DNA of 64,000 nucleotides from Hymenolepis diminuta. Lineage: Eukaryota > Platyhelminthes > Cestoda > Cyclophyllidea > Hymenolepididae. The position numbers were made by a program, and so were the translations under genes. Numbering within the stretch: the first letter of the stretch is position 1; each line of letters starts with the position of its first letter. Positions 26,701-36,660 of this stretch are shown piece by piece. The notes beneath the pieces are model-generated. The model was not told where the DNA came from and did no database searches. It saw nothing but the letters and a program-made list of their open reading frames with translations. Where the stretch lies: positions 2,043,927 to 2,107,926 of the forward strand of contig CAADRB010000018.1 in the NCBI GenBank assembly GCA_900708905.1. The letters are read 5' to 3'.

Positions 26701-26779
26701 CGGTATCTACAACTGTGAGGGTCTAAATGGACTTAAGCGTGCAATGTCTCGCGATTACACTGTCATTCTTACTGACTAA
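17727..26779 (+). CDS. secreted perlecan-like protein, N-terminal form (Ig and LDLa domains)
   Basis: A twelve-exon gene for 846 residues. Exons: 17727-17799, 18936-19250, 19575-19756, 21073-21178, 22774-23064, 23134-23412, 23503-23808, 24633-24880, 25812-25971, 26043-26177, 26253-26378, 26460-26779. All introns are GT-AG, and reading frame and phases agree throughout (mostly phase 1, typical of shuffled extracellular domains). The protein has a signal peptide (residues 1-22), Ig-like domains at about 30-128, 132-225, 230-318, 325-415, 418-517 and 520-600, LDLa modules at 617-740, and an Ig domain at 741-846. The final Ig has WRFNWG after the first Cys, matching the WRLNWG signature of the perlecan Ig next to the LDLa modules. 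Perlecan is a basement-membrane proteoglycan. Here the stop codon comes before any laminin, EGF or LG domain, so this is a short perlecan or a short isoform. The 5' end was chosen from the signal peptide and the in-phase donor. Confidence 0.92.
17800..18935 (+). other. intron 1
   Basis: A 1136-bp AT-rich intron ending in TTTTTATGTCAG. The minus-strand open frame at 18369-18704 inside it is a hydrophobic, AT-driven chance frame. No element was recognised. Confidence 0.85.
18936..19250 (+). other. exon 2: Ig-like domain 1 with acidic Ser-Gly site
   Basis: One Ig fold: Cys61, Trp77 and Cys110 are in the usual arrangement. An insertion of five Glu followed by Ser-Ser-Gly (residues 64-71) lies between Cys and Trp. 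Acid-flanked Ser-Gly is the pattern used for glycosaminoglycan attachment, so this may be a chain site. That is inference. An N-glycosylation sequon NRT lies at 85-87. Confidence 0.85.
19575..21178 (+). other. exons 3 and 4: Ig-like domain 2 split by an intron
   Basis: Exon 3 (19575-19756) holds the first Cys (VVRRCEV) and the core Trp (EFSWSD). Exon 4 (21073-21178) holds the second Cys (VTYTCRA). They join in phase 0, across an intron of 1316 bp that lies inside the domain. This is the only Ig here interrupted in this way; the others are single-exon units. The intron contains only chance frames. Confidence 0.85.
21179..22773 (+). other. intron 4 with TA microsatellite
   Basis: A 1595-bp intron. 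It includes an (AT)10 run at 22371-22390 followed by GTATAT units to about 22406. Open frames at 21865-22128 (minus) and 22337-22636 (plus) have no domain or splice support. Confidence 0.85.
22774..23064 (+). other. exon 5: Ig-like domain 3
   Basis: A phase 1-1 exon encoding one Ig domain. It shows [19 protein letters not shown] (first Cys and core Trp) and [10 protein letters not shown] (the D/S-x-G-x-Y-x-C end). It is close to canonical I-set in pattern and has a sequon at NAT near the end. Confidence 0.88.
23134..23412 (+). other. exon 6: Ig-like domain 4
   Basis: A phase 1-1 exon after a 69-bp intron. It shows [17 protein letters not shown] and EGIWECRTP, that is, Cys, Trp and the closing Cys. 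Sequons NGT and NST are present. A single domain per exon fits duplication by exon shuffling. Confidence 0.87.
23503..23808 (+). other. exon 7: Ig-like domain 5
   Basis: A phase 1-1 exon after a 90-bp intron. It shows [17 protein letters not shown] and [12 protein letters not shown], giving the Cys, Trp and Tyr-x-Cys pattern of an I-set Ig domain. Confidence 0.88.
23809..24632 (+). other. intron 7
   Basis: An 824-bp intron. The stretch 24000-24260 is GC- and purine-richer than the flanks and may be an inserted repeat, but it did not match other copies in this window. Confidence 0.75.
24633..24880 (+). other. exon 8: divergent Ig-like domain 6
   Basis: Starts in phase 1 and ends in phase 0. 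First Cys is in VNLLCYS and the second in TVIECYS. The core Trp is not evident: the equivalent region is Arg/Pro-rich ([12 protein letters not shown]). The domain is therefore a degenerate or atypical Ig. Confidence 0.7.
24881..25811 (+). other. intron 8
   Basis: A 931-bp intron. It contains three copies of a GAATA-type 5-mer near 25377. No exon-like Cys pattern was found in it. It marks the border between the Ig array and the LDLa modules. Confidence 0.8.
25812..25971 (+). other. exon 9: LDLa module 1
   Basis: Encodes a complete LDL-receptor class A module: [20 protein letters not shown] then [18 protein letters not shown]. Six Cys are present, with the calcium-binding D-x-SDE motif. Confidence 0.93.
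26043..26177 (+). other. exon 10: LDLa module 2 lacking one Cys
   Basis: A phase 1-1 exon. It has [14 protein letters not shown], then [18 protein letters not shown]. Only five of the six LDLa cysteines are visible: the third (expected between the second Cys and WQC) is absent. The acidic calcium motif is GFDE instead of GSDE. Confidence 0.88.
26253..26378 (+). other. exon 11: LDLa module 3 lacking one Cys
   Basis: A phase 1-1 exon. It has [15 protein letters not shown] then [18 protein letters not shown]. Again five cysteines, with the third missing. The calcium motif is partly kept (NEDEEQC). Confidence 0.87.
26460..26779 (+). other. exon 12: perlecan-type Ig domain and stop
   Basis: An Ig domain following the LDLa modules, with [20 protein letters not shown] and [12 protein letters not shown]. 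Two extra cysteines (NWGC and VENC) fit the additional pair seen in invertebrate perlecan Ig domains at this place. TAA is at 26777-26779. No donor precedes the stop that would extend the frame. Confidence 0.92.
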
Positions 26780-27316
26780 GATCTCCATTTTTTCAATTTT
26801 TCAATCCAATTAATTGTGAGTTATTGCATGAGCTCTTTATCTACTTCTCAATAATAGTAACTAACTAAACTCTTTTCTACTTCGTTTTAGACTATCTTCT
26901 TTAGTGTCGGTCTACTCCAGCATGCATAAGTTATACGCACTTCTTCAAATTCTAATAATATTGACAATGAAATATGTGTTTTGAAATGTCTATTCTCATT
27001 AATTGTGTCCCTAGATATATTTGGCTTCTCTTTGAGTTAGGTCTATTAGATTTGTGTATTTTGTTTTCATCCCCAACCTGTTTCTTTCTTGATCCCCTCA
27101 AAATGTAGGCCTTTTCTCCCCCGTTAAATTGTTTTTCCTTACTTTGATTCAGTATAGGAATATATATATAATCACCGTTGATAATGCCTCATGCCTTTCG
27201 TCTATCTGAATTTGTCATCTCTATCAATAATAATAATAATTAAGTATTATACTTAAACTCTTTTTATGGCTGATTTCTGTAATCTAGGAACAAAAATGAA
27301 CTTTCTCCAAAATAAA
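26780..27316 (+). other. 3' untranslated region, end uncertain
   Basis: A T-rich stretch after the stop. A canonical AATAAA lies at 27311-27316 and several variant A/T hexamers lie upstream, so the true end could be earlier. Confidence 0.45.
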
Positions 27317-28800
27317 ACTCCAAGCCCTAAGGAGAAACATGGAGATATGAGAGCATGGTACCAGCATGGTAACTTGTTAATAACGTTTTATTCTGAAGTC
27401 TAACCACCATACTTATACTGTTTAACTGTTTGTAATGCTGCAAGTCAGAGAGAAAGGTCAAATAACTGTAGGACGATTATTGAAAAAAAACGAGATTTAC
27501 TCTATTCGCCACATTCTATAAAGATGTTTAGGGTTATAGTAGAATCGGCTCTTGTCTGGAAGATATCAATGTAAGACAGAGATAAATACTCGGGCTTATA
27601 ATCCCTCTCGAGTGTACAAACTCAGCTACCACAGGACAGAAATGGGTGTTGATGAGCCATAAAAAATTGCTATTAGAGAATATTGAGGTAAAACAGAGAG
27701 GTAGCAACTTTTTGACTAGTAAGACTCAGAGGCGTATTGAACACAGAACAGAATGGACTAATTGGGGAATTGATAAATCATCAAAAGAACTTCTAAGTGA
27801 GTCAAGCGAGTATGTGAAGAATCAATACGCAAATCACAATATCAGATAGGGTCTCTTAGGGAGAGTGAGTAGAAACATTAAAACTACCCCACGTAAACTA
27901 CTCTGGCAACTACCTACCAACAGTAAAATCTGAGCAGTGGTGCAAATAGATCTTTACTGACAATGATACATGTTCGAAATAAGCATTTATGAAAGATAGA
28001 AACGAAATTTGCTAATCGCGTGAACTTCACGAACATAAAGTCACTCAGTAAAAATTGAGAAAATCCTGAAAGTTAAACAACTGAATATGAAGCCGTGACT
28101 CTATTCAAGAAGTAAATAGCGTAAAGCTCAAATTTAGAAATCAAATTTTGTAAGAATTTTCTGGTGGCCTGACTTTATTTTCTAATTCTACATGACTCCC
28201 CTCCCCTAAACCAATATCAAATTACCTTAGTGCTTCCTATCATTAGTGCCTTCGAAAGTGAAAAATAATGAAGTTTGTAGCATCCTGCTGTGGTTAAGAA
28301 ATAAATAAGAGTTTCAATTTTCTGCAAGATAAATACGAATTATTTCCTTTCCACATTGAAATAATACTAAGAACATAATCGTGGAAATAACAAGTGAATA
28401 ATACATGAATTTCAAATTTTATATTAAATCTAAGTTTTAATTGAGTAATTGCCCAATGTACTAATTATACAGGGCGATTGAAAAAACATCATCTAAATTA
28501 TCTCCCTAGGCTTAGATTATTACTAATCTTCCGAATTAACCAATCAGGTTTTTAGTGCTTAGATCATGGTGGATCATTGCAGAAGCGTATGCTCACATCG
28601 GTCCATAGCATAAGAGGATTCAAACCCCAGGATTATAAATTAGATATTGGAGTTTAGTGCAAATTGAGAAACTCCAAAAGATGGCTTATGCACGTGAAGG
28701 ATGACTATCCAAATTTCCAAAATTACACTTTGTTCACATTCTTTATGAAAATACGGTGGTTTTTCGCCTCTTTGCCCTTATGACTCAAGTTGTTACCCGT
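27317..28800. other. start of 25-kb gene desert
   Basis: No gene. The open frame at 27646-27849 has no recognisable feature. No further perlecan exons (Cys-rich laminin or EGF patterns) were seen in this stretch or anywhere up to 51.7 kb. Confidence 0.5.
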
Positions 28801-29112
28801 TGTGTCCACATGAGTTTCATCCGAAAGTACAACTGCACTCATACCCTCATGCATGTCCTTACACAAAGGGCTTCCTGTAAACTGTCTTTGTATTTCCACT
28901 CACATACGCACAAGCACGGATGCAGACACACACTTGTCACTTACCTGCTTGTATGTTTCTTCGTAGTTTATTCAACACACTTTGACCTACATAATTCTTT
29001 GTGTTCTACTTTTCAAGCTGTTACTTACTTTTATTAGCTGCCAGCTGTAGTTTTAGCTTCCATGATCTGGTTCTGGTTCTGATTCATTAATTCTTACCAT
29101 TTTGCAACTCCT
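28801..29112 (+). repeat. dispersed repeat R1, copy A
   Basis: Nearly identical to 31586-31894 in the same orientation. The core of about 260 bp (28824-29085) differs from the other copy at only a few positions, and the ends fade out. The short frame 28756-29037 is explained by this repeat. The element type is unknown. Confidence 0.9.
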
Positions 29113-30642
29113 AAATTAGTGACCTTGGATCCTGTTATTTCAACTCAAACACATGATTCAAATTACATATTGTGCGTGATCTTCTTAAGCACTTGTTTAA
29201 AATGATGAAAATGAATTACTTGATTGTATATACAGTTAGTTTCTTCTTCGTGGCTGACTGAATCACGTGCGCTAGAACAGTCTGGAAAGTCCGGTATGTA
29301 ACCGGTTGCGTTGAGAACGAGTGCGGACTTGTGGGCAGAGGCCTCCTCAGCCAACCAGCAATCAAGATCCCTGTAGCCTTGCATGATTTTGCATTTAATG
29401 GCTAAGTTTTTGACAACGACATACATATAGAAGTGAGCAATAAACCTTCTCCACCCAGCACATTGCTCGTTCTTGCTACTTTGGACATAGCCTAGTTGAT
29501 TTGGGGGGTAAATTGATAATAGGGGACTCTGCTAGAGGCTATTTGGGATGCTTAGGAGGATTAATTAGGTGTAGCAAAAAGACATTGGTGTAGTATCCGC
29601 TACAGTTATATGGCATTTATTTCATGCAAACTGTATTATCTGCATCAAAAGCCGGTCATTACTGAGAGTATTTTACCCATTTACAACTCAATTTTATGGA
29701 AATCTACGTATGTTAATTAGAGAAATCTATTACCTGGGGAGATTGTTATTATTCCTATCCTTTAAGAAACATGTGGGAATAATTATAACACCTTCCAATT
29801 TACTCCCTTTATTAAGTGAAAAAATATAAAAGTTTCTGGAAAATCTCCTTAACTCTTTCTGTGGTTGATTCACAAATTTACTTTGTTTTCAATTAACAAT
29901 GCAAAGTTGTTTTCATAGACTTGGAGATCTAGAAGATTTTCGATTCATTTAAATCCATCTGATTTATGCGAATAAATTGAAAATTATAATGAAAATTCAT
30001 TAATCTCAATTAAATTACCACAGTTCAAAACTGTGGGAAAAGTCTGTTAAAAATCTGAAATTAACCTGTATTTCTGTTAAAGAAACTTCGTTATTTTATG
30101 TCAATTTAATGAGTGCACGATCGGTATTGAGGATTTTATGGAACAATCTGATCGGTCTCTATAAAGGTAAGTTATCAATCACTACTCCAATTCAAAAAAT
30201 GTAAATTTTTATCCAAATTGAATTTGTCAAACTAAATCCCAAAGTAATGATCAACTAAAATGAAACTCTCTTAGTCTCTCAATATAAAAATGTTAATTTT
30301 ACTTTATCTTGCCTGCTTTTCTTATCTATACGTACCGTTTTTCATTTTGATACGTTCGAAGTTACTATTATCGAAATAAAATATCTTTTTATTGGGTTAT
30401 TAAACAACTTTATGAATAGGTTGAAGGGAGAGAGAGAGAGAGACAGAGAGCTATGAAGTAAGAAGCTTGAGATTCAGTAACGCATATTTCTCTTCTGAAG
30501 TGAAAGAACTTAAGTTGGCATGTCTTTAGATTTTGAAATTTTAATTGTCTATGCTCGGCAGAAATCAGCAGATGCCTTTTGAATATCTCTTGATCTTATT
30601 ATATCGAGGATAACATCATGATAAGTACCAATAACATATAGG
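29113..30642. other. gene-free DNA with GA microsatellite
   Basis: No gene. There is a GA-rich simple repeat at about 30427-30450. The frame 29163-29426 (minus) has no domain and is probably chance. Confidence 0.5.
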
Positions 30643-30795
30643 AGTGGTTAAATTACTCGTCTGTAAAGTTAGAGGTCACGGGTAAAATACTCATCCGGTC
30701 AGTGACGTTAGTTAATTATAGTTAATAATGGGAGTAGGAGAATTAATGTTCCTCAAAAGGGAGATTTCATGGTATTACTTCCCTATCCGAAATGA
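30643..30795 (+). repeat. candidate tRNA-derived SINE, copy 2
   Basis: Starts with a tRNA-like head (GTGGTTAAATTACTCGTCTG, then GTTAGAGGTCACGGGT, an A-box and B-box layout). The body then follows the same order as the copies at 39297-39460 and 49503-49631: CATCCGGTCAGTGA, a TTAATTATAGTTAA segment, a GAGAATTAATG segment and a TTACTTCCCTATCC segment. Orientation is opposite to the other three copies. Divergence is considerable. Confidence 0.6.
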
Positions 30796-31585
30796 GAATT
30801 GGCAAATACCTTCATAAACGAGTTAGAAAGCTGGAGCTATAACATTTGAAATATCAAAAACAGAACATTTGAATTTTGTAAAATTTCTTGTACTACAGAA
30901 TTAACGATTAATTTATCTAAATCTTATTTTGAAATTAGTAGCATTACCTTTAATTGTTTTAACATGAACTTCTTGACAATTTTTAAAGTTGGTTTGACTT
31001 GATCAGTTTTTCAGCTATAGTAGGATATCTTACTGATGACTTCCTTGACTTCGTGCTCAGTTTGCCTTAGCCACGACACAAAATGTGCATTTTTAATAAC
31101 CCTATTTAATATAATGGTTAATTCAAAAGTACAAAGGTGTGTCGAATGCGAGTTTTATTCCCAGATAAGTTAAAATTTTACACTGCAGATGCAAAAACTC
31201 TCATTTCACCTATACAAGCCACATTATCCCTAAAATAATGGAATGTAGAGATCATCTGAGGGGAATTATTATAGACTTACTAATCTGCAATTATGCGCCA
31301 ATTTTTATTGTTAATGAGTATTTCTAACATAATCGTTCCTCCAGAACATTCAATTAAACGATTATTTTAGAAGTTACATCTTCAGAATATGTTTCTTTTC
31401 TTTTTTGGTTTAACTTTTGTCTAACTAATTAATAGCAATAGGTTGAAATATTGAAAAATAACTTCCTACGTGTCGCCAATCCTTATTCTTCAACCAATTT
31501 CACAATGACAATAAATTGATTTTTCGTCCACGAAGTTACAATAATGTCTTTATGCTTTAATTTTTATCAACTCCCCTTTTTAAAA
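30796..31585. other. gene-free AT-rich DNA
   Basis: Lies between the SINE-like copy and repeat R1 copy B. Nothing recognisable. Confidence 0.5.
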
Positions 31586-31894
31586 CTGTCCCGTTTCATT
31601 TAAAAGTACACTACACTCACCCTCACGCATGTCCTTACACAAAGGGCTTCCTGTAAACTGTCTTTGTATTTCCACTCACATACGCACAAGCACGGATGCA
31701 GACACACACTTGTCACTTACCTGCTTGTATGTTTCTTCGTAGTTTATTCAACACACTTTGACCTACATAATTCTTTGTGTTCTACTTTTTCAAACTATTA
31801 CTTACTTTTATTAGTTGCCAGCTGTAGTTTTAGCTTCCATGATCTGGTTCTGGTTCTGATTCTGGTCCATTAGTTACTACAATTTGGCAGCCCT
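31586..31894 (+). repeat. dispersed repeat R1, copy B
   Basis: The partner of 28801-29112. Shared strings include CATGTCCTTACACAAAGGGC and CACGGATGCAGACACACAC. The copies are about 2.8 kb apart in direct orientation. No coding region typical of an LTR element lies between them. Confidence 0.9.
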
Positions 31895-31985
31895 ATGAGC
31901 ATTCACCCTTCTGCACAACAATAGTTGCTACAAAGGCATCCATTTTCCCCTGAGATGCTTTATTCACATTGCAGTATCCAACTGC

Positions 31986-32085
31986 TCCAAAGTTCAATTT
32001 TTATGACTCGACTCCTGAGTATCTGGCTGAGGTCATGTTGAACAGTTGCTTCAACTAAATGGCAGGCCATGCCATTTTAATTTAA
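31986..32085 (+). repeat. dispersed repeat R2, copy A
   Basis: Shares order and sequence with 41727-41850: CCAAAG-TCA, TTTT-AT, GATTCCTG or GACTCCTG, TATCTGGCTGAGGTCATGTT (TTTCTGGCTGAGTTCATGTT in the other), then a segment ending GGCCATGCCA or GGTCATGCCA. It may belong to the same element as R1 copy B, which ends about 90 bp upstream. Confidence 0.6.
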
Positions 32086-32095
32086 TTAAACGTTC

Positions 32096-35000
32096 TGAGA
32101 GGCTTGAGCAGAAAGGTGAGACTAGCAAAACAACAGTGACCATGCCTTTAGCTTGATTACCCGTTTAGATGCATCCATCGAGAATGACCATCACAGTAGT
32201 TTTTCGCTTATTCATTTGGACTGTGAAGTAAACAGATATTCCCAAATGCAGAGCTTTATATAACCTGATTGCTCGTGAGAGCTATGCAAAATGTTACCAT
32301 ATAGAACTGGCAAATATTGTGAAACAAGCAAATTCTCCTATTTCGACGCATTTCAAATGGGGCATAAAGGGTAAGAATTCTCCCTAATAGGATCATACCA
32401 TCATACTGCTTATAAAAATCTAATTAGTTCAAGTAGTAAGCGATTTCAATTCAATTAATTTATATACAGTTTAGATGCTGAGAGAATTCCTGGCATTTGT
32501 TAGTAGCGATTGATAAGGAGATTTTAAAATAACTAAATCATTCGTTGAGAAAAAATACTAAGATATCAATTTATTACGTTTCCTTTTACTTGACAAAATA
32601 GAGTGATAGGTATACTCAAATGACATTATTATCTATCTATCTAAAGATCAATCGGCTTTGGATACTGTAGGTATGAACTGTTGTTCTTAGACCTAACTTT
32701 ATTGATTAGATTTTAAAAGCTAAATTTCGGAAAGCTCGATACGACTTGTATTTGTTAAGGAGCTTATAGTAGCACAAAATCACCCCATTAAAACTGCATT
32801 AGGAACCTGATCAAAGTGAATTATACAATCCCCTTTCCAAACGAATGAAACAAAATAGATTTCTTCATTTCAGAAGACCATGAGTTGATCGGAGATAAAG
32901 AATATATTTGACCACCGTAACAAAGGACAGGGGAGAGAGGAATTAGAATATAGGGGAGTAGGAGAAACGTAAGTGGAAACGGAGAAATAAAGGGAGAGCT
33001 AAATTACTCTGCACTTATTAAAGTTGACTGTTCTGGATCCTTTGTTCACACGACGAGGAATCAATAAAAAACCTCACATATGCATATACGGATATATTTA
33101 CATGCATTATAAGTTTTCTCGAGGCCTTGTCATTCATTATTGGTTTCTATCTAAACTCTTCTTCCATCTCTATTAGAAACGCCCTAGCGTTTATTATCTT
33201 TAGACTAAAGTGTCGCGAATAAAATTATTAATTTGCCTTTAGTACCGATGACGCAACTTCTTCAAACTCAACAAGAAATCCATTCAAAACATATAGTTTA
33301 ACACAGGCAATTACCAATGCTTAAAAAAGCGTTGGATCAATGTTGAAGTGGTTGAAAGTATCATCAGTCTACTCATATGCTCTAAACACTGTTAAGATCT
33401 TAACAAAAATTATTTTGCAAGTTTATCCATAATTATTATATATCCTCAAATAAAATCTAGAAAATTTTGTCGTACAATGCCATACTTTATTCAAACAAAA
33501 TAATTTAATAATGATAACTCCCAAACCCATATAGGAATGCATTTTCAGTGAGGTTGACTATGCCGTCTGTTTCTCTCAAACCCGTGGCTTTTTTTCTTTG
33601 CAGATGGATATATTAACCAATGCGCCACCAACACATCTTTATTAACCTTTTTGGATTCCCTTTTGGGATTTCAAAATTGCTTAACCATTGAATCGTCCAA
33701 TTAACTAATACTGATCAACCTGACTGATCATTGGACACGAATAGATACTTACTGAATGTGTGACCTCTTACTATTTTCCTAATCTACTTAGATTTGTAAC
33801 TCATGCTATCATGACCAATAATCATCAACCAAAGTAAGCTCTAAAGCGTGAATTATCCAACTGAGGAGAGGGAAAGTGGGTGGAATCAATCCATTTAAAT
33901 TTACTCAATGACAATTTTCTGTCGACTAACCTCCTCGACGGAACCGACATTAAAGTTAAGTACCCTAAAACAACGAATGAGATTGACGTTCTTATCATGT
34001 GTCAAAAAGGTGTGTCAGAGTGCCTGAGTATTACAAAAGAATAACTGACTCATAAATTGCTAGTTCTTAAAGGAGTTGCAATATATTGGGAAAGCGAAGA
34101 AAAGAATTATCATTTGGAGTTGATATTTGAAAATAATTTCATAAAAAGAATACTTGGTAAGGACTTTTGATTATTAATAAATGAATATTTTAGAATAATG
34201 GATAAGTTAATGCTGAAGCTAAAACTCAATTTGGAGAGGATAACGTAAGGTTTCATTGTTGCATCATCTGAGTCAAAGGAATGTAAAATTTATTCTTAAA
34301 ATTATAAAATTTTCAAGAACTCAAGTTGTAATTGATATCTCTTTATCTTTAAGTTCAACGTAGCATCAAATGCCGAAATTTAGAGATTGGTCTGCTTGTC
34401 AACGAAATAGCATTAATCTCGTCAGTAAAGCTACTTTCGGTATCCTTTTAACAGAGCCAAGGATTTTCCTAAAGCTTAATAGATGGTGAAAAAGGCCCAG
34501 TTAGGCTGCAGCGAGGGAGTTGACGAATTTCGCATTCTTTGTTCGTCCATTAACAATCCATAAAACTCATTTTCTGATATTTGAAATAGGACAGAGAGAT
34601 AAGCCAACTTACGATGCTATCCATTATTCTAGATATCTGGAGAGTCACTCTTGAATGAAGAAAAGGTTTTAAGGTGTTATATCTCGTGGATGGCTACTGG
34701 TGTTGTGACCGTTTGGTTCTAGTGACTCATTCAATCGTGGAAAGAAGGCAAAGGTCTTATAACTGAATGAAGGTTTATTCTTCTTCACTGGTGATGAAAT
34801 CACAATTTTTATAAACAAACAGGTATAAGAGTTGAATGACTGCCTTTTTAATCGGTAATTTAGGTGGGAAACGACGCCATCGAGCAATAGAGAACTCTAT
34901 TCGACAAACGCAATGCCCAAGTAACGGGTTCTGTTTAGGGAAATTCTTCGGATATTGTCTTTGCAGATGTCTCGTATAGCAAAACGAGTATGGACACAAA

Positions 35001-36589
35001 GTGTGAGTGAGAATTAAATATCCTTCTAATGTAATCTCCAGGTGAAATTAATGCCCTTAAAGTATCTTTTAGGACAGTCCAGACGCAGATAAATACTCCA
35101 AACGAAAAAGCTTTCGACTATTCAGAACCAAAATTGTTATTTATTTTGTTCCAATTTCTTCTCTTATTTATGCATCTCATTGTTTAGTTCACAATTTGTT
35201 GATAATTAAATTAGATCTAAATTAGAGGAGCATATGAAAACAAAATCTACGGGGTATTACTTAGAATGCAATTGAAAACATGCACAGCGATTATTGTGTG
35301 CATCATATCCCAAAAATTCAATCAGTGAATGATTTCTTAATTGAGAATAATAACAGCTATTCAGAATCGGTTACTCTAACAAAAAATTATTAATAACCCA
35401 GAACAATCTTAAACGGTTGAACTATTTTAATCGTGGCATTGTATATGAACATGAGGAGAAAAATATAGTCCATTGAATGTCAAAAAGAGTACATAATAAT
35501 ATCATGATATCAGAAGTTTGGTTTATTTGAATTCTTGAAGCACTGAGTTGTCCTATTTCTCATATGTATCTACTAAATAATTCTAAAGATAGAAAGATAT
35601 AAATTTTTCTAGTAAAGAAAATGGAAGATATCGGTGTGAAAAGCTTAAGATTCACTCACTGAATAGTAAGCAGTATCTCTCAATCTCCCTGATTGAGAAT
35701 AAATAATCTTAGTTTGGGAACTTTCACAGAGCAATTTGGAATTATTTGAATGAGAGGATCAAATTAAATATAGATAAAAAAGGAGTTCTAATTGGCCGAT
35801 TTACAATCGATTAATCACCCCATACTTTTTCTGTCTTAGTCATCTTTGTTTTACTTTAGAAACATAATTTCTCCCAGATTAAGGTTTAAAGTTTATTTAT
35901 GGAAAAAATTTTGCTGAGTAAACGATGATGAACGCAGTGTTGATAAATTTTCACAAACTGCTCTTTTAAATGAATTAAAACAAAGATGCTATAATGAGTA
36001 GCACTGATTTTGAATATTAACAGGACTTCCATAAAATAATCTTAATTGTGTACTCAGAATTTTTAAGGGCAGCAGCATAAGTTATTATATATAATTTATT
36101 ATATTTTTTCAACAATTAAAGACCTTGGGAATAGAGAACCAACCGTAAAGAGACATTATTACCCTTCTGTCAAAATCCCTTTCTAATCATTTCAAAGATA
36201 TGAACTGAAGAGGGATTTATACCTGAAGTACCGCTCATTATATTTACAGCAGTCTCCCGAACTGTCTTAAATTTTTGACACATGATATACTTCAGAAAAT
36301 CCGCCTTGGCTGTTAAAACCATGTGAAGCAGATCCCTTTATATGTTTACATATCTATTTATTCAACTTCTCTTCCGACTTTTAACTTTCGATATATTCCG
36401 GCTTAAAACTGTGGACATTCCAGTTAACAAAATGATGTTATTCCAGAGAGACAAAAATTTAAAATATTGATAGTGAAAGGTGGGAATTTTATCTGAAATG
36501 AATGATAAATGATACTTCATAATCTTGGTTCTGGCCACATGATAAGCTTCCTTGTGACACAGAGACTAAGATCAATCTACTTCATATTG
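32096..36589. other. gene-free AT-rich DNA
   Basis: No supported gene over about 4.5 kb. Overlapping minus-strand frames at 34669-34999 have no recognised domain. A purine-rich patch lies at 32925-33000. Confidence 0.5.
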
Positions 36590-36660
36590 TCTCTCTATCT
36601 AATATATTGTAATTAGTACAATATAATGAAATGTGATCTAGTCAGTATTCGGTGTTCAGT
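36590..36660 (+). repeat. dispersed repeat R3, copy A (weak)
   Basis: TATTGTAATTAGTACAATAT followed by AATGAAATGTGATCT resembles 42908-42975 (TATTGTAGTTAGTACAGTAT, then AATACGGTGCGATCT). Short and diverged. Confidence 0.45.

Noticed and set aside
28756..31873. R1 pair as long terminal repeats of a retrotransposon
   Set aside because: No protease, RT or integrase remnant and no primer-binding site was seen between the copies, so I kept them as dispersed repeats.
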